Source: Streptomyces malachitofuscus
GTDB taxonomy: Bacteria > Actinomycetota > Actinomycetes > Streptomycetales > Streptomycetaceae
Reading direction: 5' to 3'
DNA length: 64,000 nucleotides
NCBI RefSeq assembly: GCF_014650055.1
Contig: NZ_BMUF01000002.1
Location: 372,001-436,000, forward strand
Positions within the stretch are counted from its first letter, which is position 1, and every line of letters starts with the position of its first letter. Shown one piece after another: positions 63,252 to 64,000 of this stretch. The notes beneath the pieces are model-generated. The model searched no databases. It saw only the letters and a program-made list of their open reading frames with translations, and was not told the origin of the DNA. The position numbers and the translations under genes are program-made.

Positions 63252-64000
63252 TCAGAGCAGCCGCTTCAGTTCGTCCGCCAGTAGGTCCCAGCGCCACTTC
63301 TGTTCGACCCATTCCCTGCCGCGCTCGCCCATGCGCCGGCGGAGTTCCTCGTCGGCGAGGAGGGTGGTGATGCGGTCGGCCGTCTCGGTCGGGGAGTCGC
63401 CGGGGACGACCCAGCCGGTTTCGCCGTCGAGGACCGCGTCGGGGGCGCCGCCGGAGTCGCCGGCCACGACGGGGAGGCCGGTCGCGGACGCCTCCAGGTA
63501 GACGATGCCGAGGCCCTCGACGTCCAGTCCCCCGCGGCGGGTACGGCACGGCATGGCGAAGACGTCGCCGGCGCCGTAGTGGGCGGGCAGCTCGGACCAG
63601 GGGACGGAGCCGGTGAAGCGGACGGAGGCACCGACGTCCGTGTCGTGGGCGAGGCGGCGCAGGTCCTTCTCGTAGGGGCCGCCGCCGACGATCAGCAGCA
63701 CGGCGTCCGGTTCGGCGGCCAGGATCGCGGGCATGGCCCGGATCAGCGTGTCCTGGCCCTTGCGCGGCACCAGCCGTGAGACGCACACGACCACCGGGCG
63801 GTCGGTCAGCCCGAGACGCGCCCGCACCTCGTCGCCGCCCGAGCCGGGGTGGAAGGTCTTCTCGTCGACCCCGGGCGGCAGCTGCACCATCCGCGCGGCG
63901 GCCTCGGGGGTGAGCGCCGAGGCGATCCGGGAGCGCGTGTACTCGCCGAGGTAGGTGATCGTGTCCGTGGACTCCCCGATCCGGCGCAGCAGTTGCCGTG
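63252..64000 (-). CDS. PimB-like alpha-mannosyltransferase, GT4 family (N-terminus beyond the window)
   Basis: The frame is open to the window edge; 248 C-terminal residues are seen. GT-B features: PVVVCVSRLVPRKGQDTLIRAM, LLIVGGGPYEKDLRRLA, VRFTGSVPWSELPAHYGAGDVFAMP, and the donor Glu motif EGLGIVYLEASATGLPVVAG. It resembles GDP-mannose-dependent PimB of mycobacteria, which adds the second mannose to phosphatidylinositol. It lies next to the same FadD-type gene as pimB does there. An internal Met near 63890 should not be read as the start. Confidence 0.88.
   Translation of the reverse strand, partial: RQLLRRIGESTDTITYLGEYTRSRIASALTPEAAARMVQLPPGVDEKTFHPGSGGDEVRARLGLTDRPVVVCVSRLVPRKGQDTLIRAMPAILAAEPDAVLLIVGGGPYEKDLRRLAHDTDVGASVRFTGSVPWSELPAHYGAGDVFAMPCRTRRGGLDVEGLGIVYLEASATGLPVVAGDSGGAPDAVLDGETGWVVPGDSPTETADRITTLLADEELRRRMGERGREWVEQKWRWDLLADELKRLL

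Overview
The window is high-GC actinobacterial DNA, almost certainly from a Streptomyces. Evidence: codon third positions are nearly all G/C, GTG and TTG starts are frequent, and the gene order matches what I recall of the S. coelicolor SCO2076-SCO2132 stretch. That order runs divIVA-yggT-sepF-yggS-yfiH-ftsZ-ftsQ-murG-ftsW-murD-mraY-murF-murE-ftsI-ftsL-rsmH, then metF/thi genes, bacterioferritin, DAHP synthase, pfkA, glucokinase and an acyl-CoA ligase. Much of the order is also shared with the mycobacterial wag31-to-pimB region, so this is mostly core chromosome, not an island.

Layout. 1-0.7 kb: the 3' end of ileS (+). 0.9-18.6 kb: the division and cell wall (dcw) cluster, all on the minus strand, with four stop/start overlaps of the ATGA/GTGA kind. 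ftsZ has its own upstream region with a predicted promoter and a BldD-like palindrome. murC and mraZ are absent. 19-24.6 kb (+): beta-carbonic anhydrase, then a coupled MoxR/DUF58/transglutaminase operon. 25-27.1 kb (-): a DUF3040 membrane protein, a methyltransferase and a SAV_6107-type HEPN protein. 27.3-30.8 kb (+): a degenerate ABC ATPase, a YhgE/Pip membrane protein and a TetR regulator, with a strong palindromic operator at the promoter. 31-37.7 kb: a CrtI-like oxidoreductase, a Tyr/Gln-rich membrane protein, metF, thiE, an Rv2175c-type DNA-binding protein and a ferredoxin reductase. 37.7-40 kb: TPP riboswitch and thiO-thiS-thiG. 40.3-44.8 kb: a PASTA kinase, endonuclease IV, a sulfite-oxidase-like protein, bacterioferritin, and its ferredoxin behind an iron box. 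44.9-48.4 kb: DAHP synthase, divergent from a fused anthranilate synthase that has a complete trp attenuator (18-residue leader peptide with three consecutive Trp). 48.4-53.6 kb: D-lactate-type dehydrogenase, phosphofructokinase with PPi-type residues, a two-component system and an acyltransferase. 53.8-64 kb: esterase, small membrane protein, EEP phosphodiesterase, a truncated Rrf2 gene, glucokinase with its DUF5304 neighbour, an ArsA-like ATPase, an SRPBCC protein, a phosphoesterase, acyl-CoA synthetase and the end of a PimB-like mannosyltransferase.

How the genes connect: the first third makes lipid II and the division septum (MurE/F/D, MraY, MurG, FtsW/I, FtsQ/L/Z, SepF, DivIVA). The middle covers cofactor supply (THF one-carbon units, thiamine), iron storage and aromatic amino acids. 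The last third covers sugar phosphorylation (PfkA, GlkA) and membrane lipid or lipoglycan synthesis.

The clearest unexplained structure is a family of four dispersed, palindrome-rich intergenic elements of about 115-150 bp (near 24.8, 40.1, 49.6 and 59.6 kb), in the same orientation and in two subtypes. I did not find a convincing new defence or biosynthetic system. The best candidates for new biology are the HEPN protein with an intact R-x4-H motif, the degenerate ABC/YhgE/TetR cassette and the Tyr/Gln-rich membrane protein.
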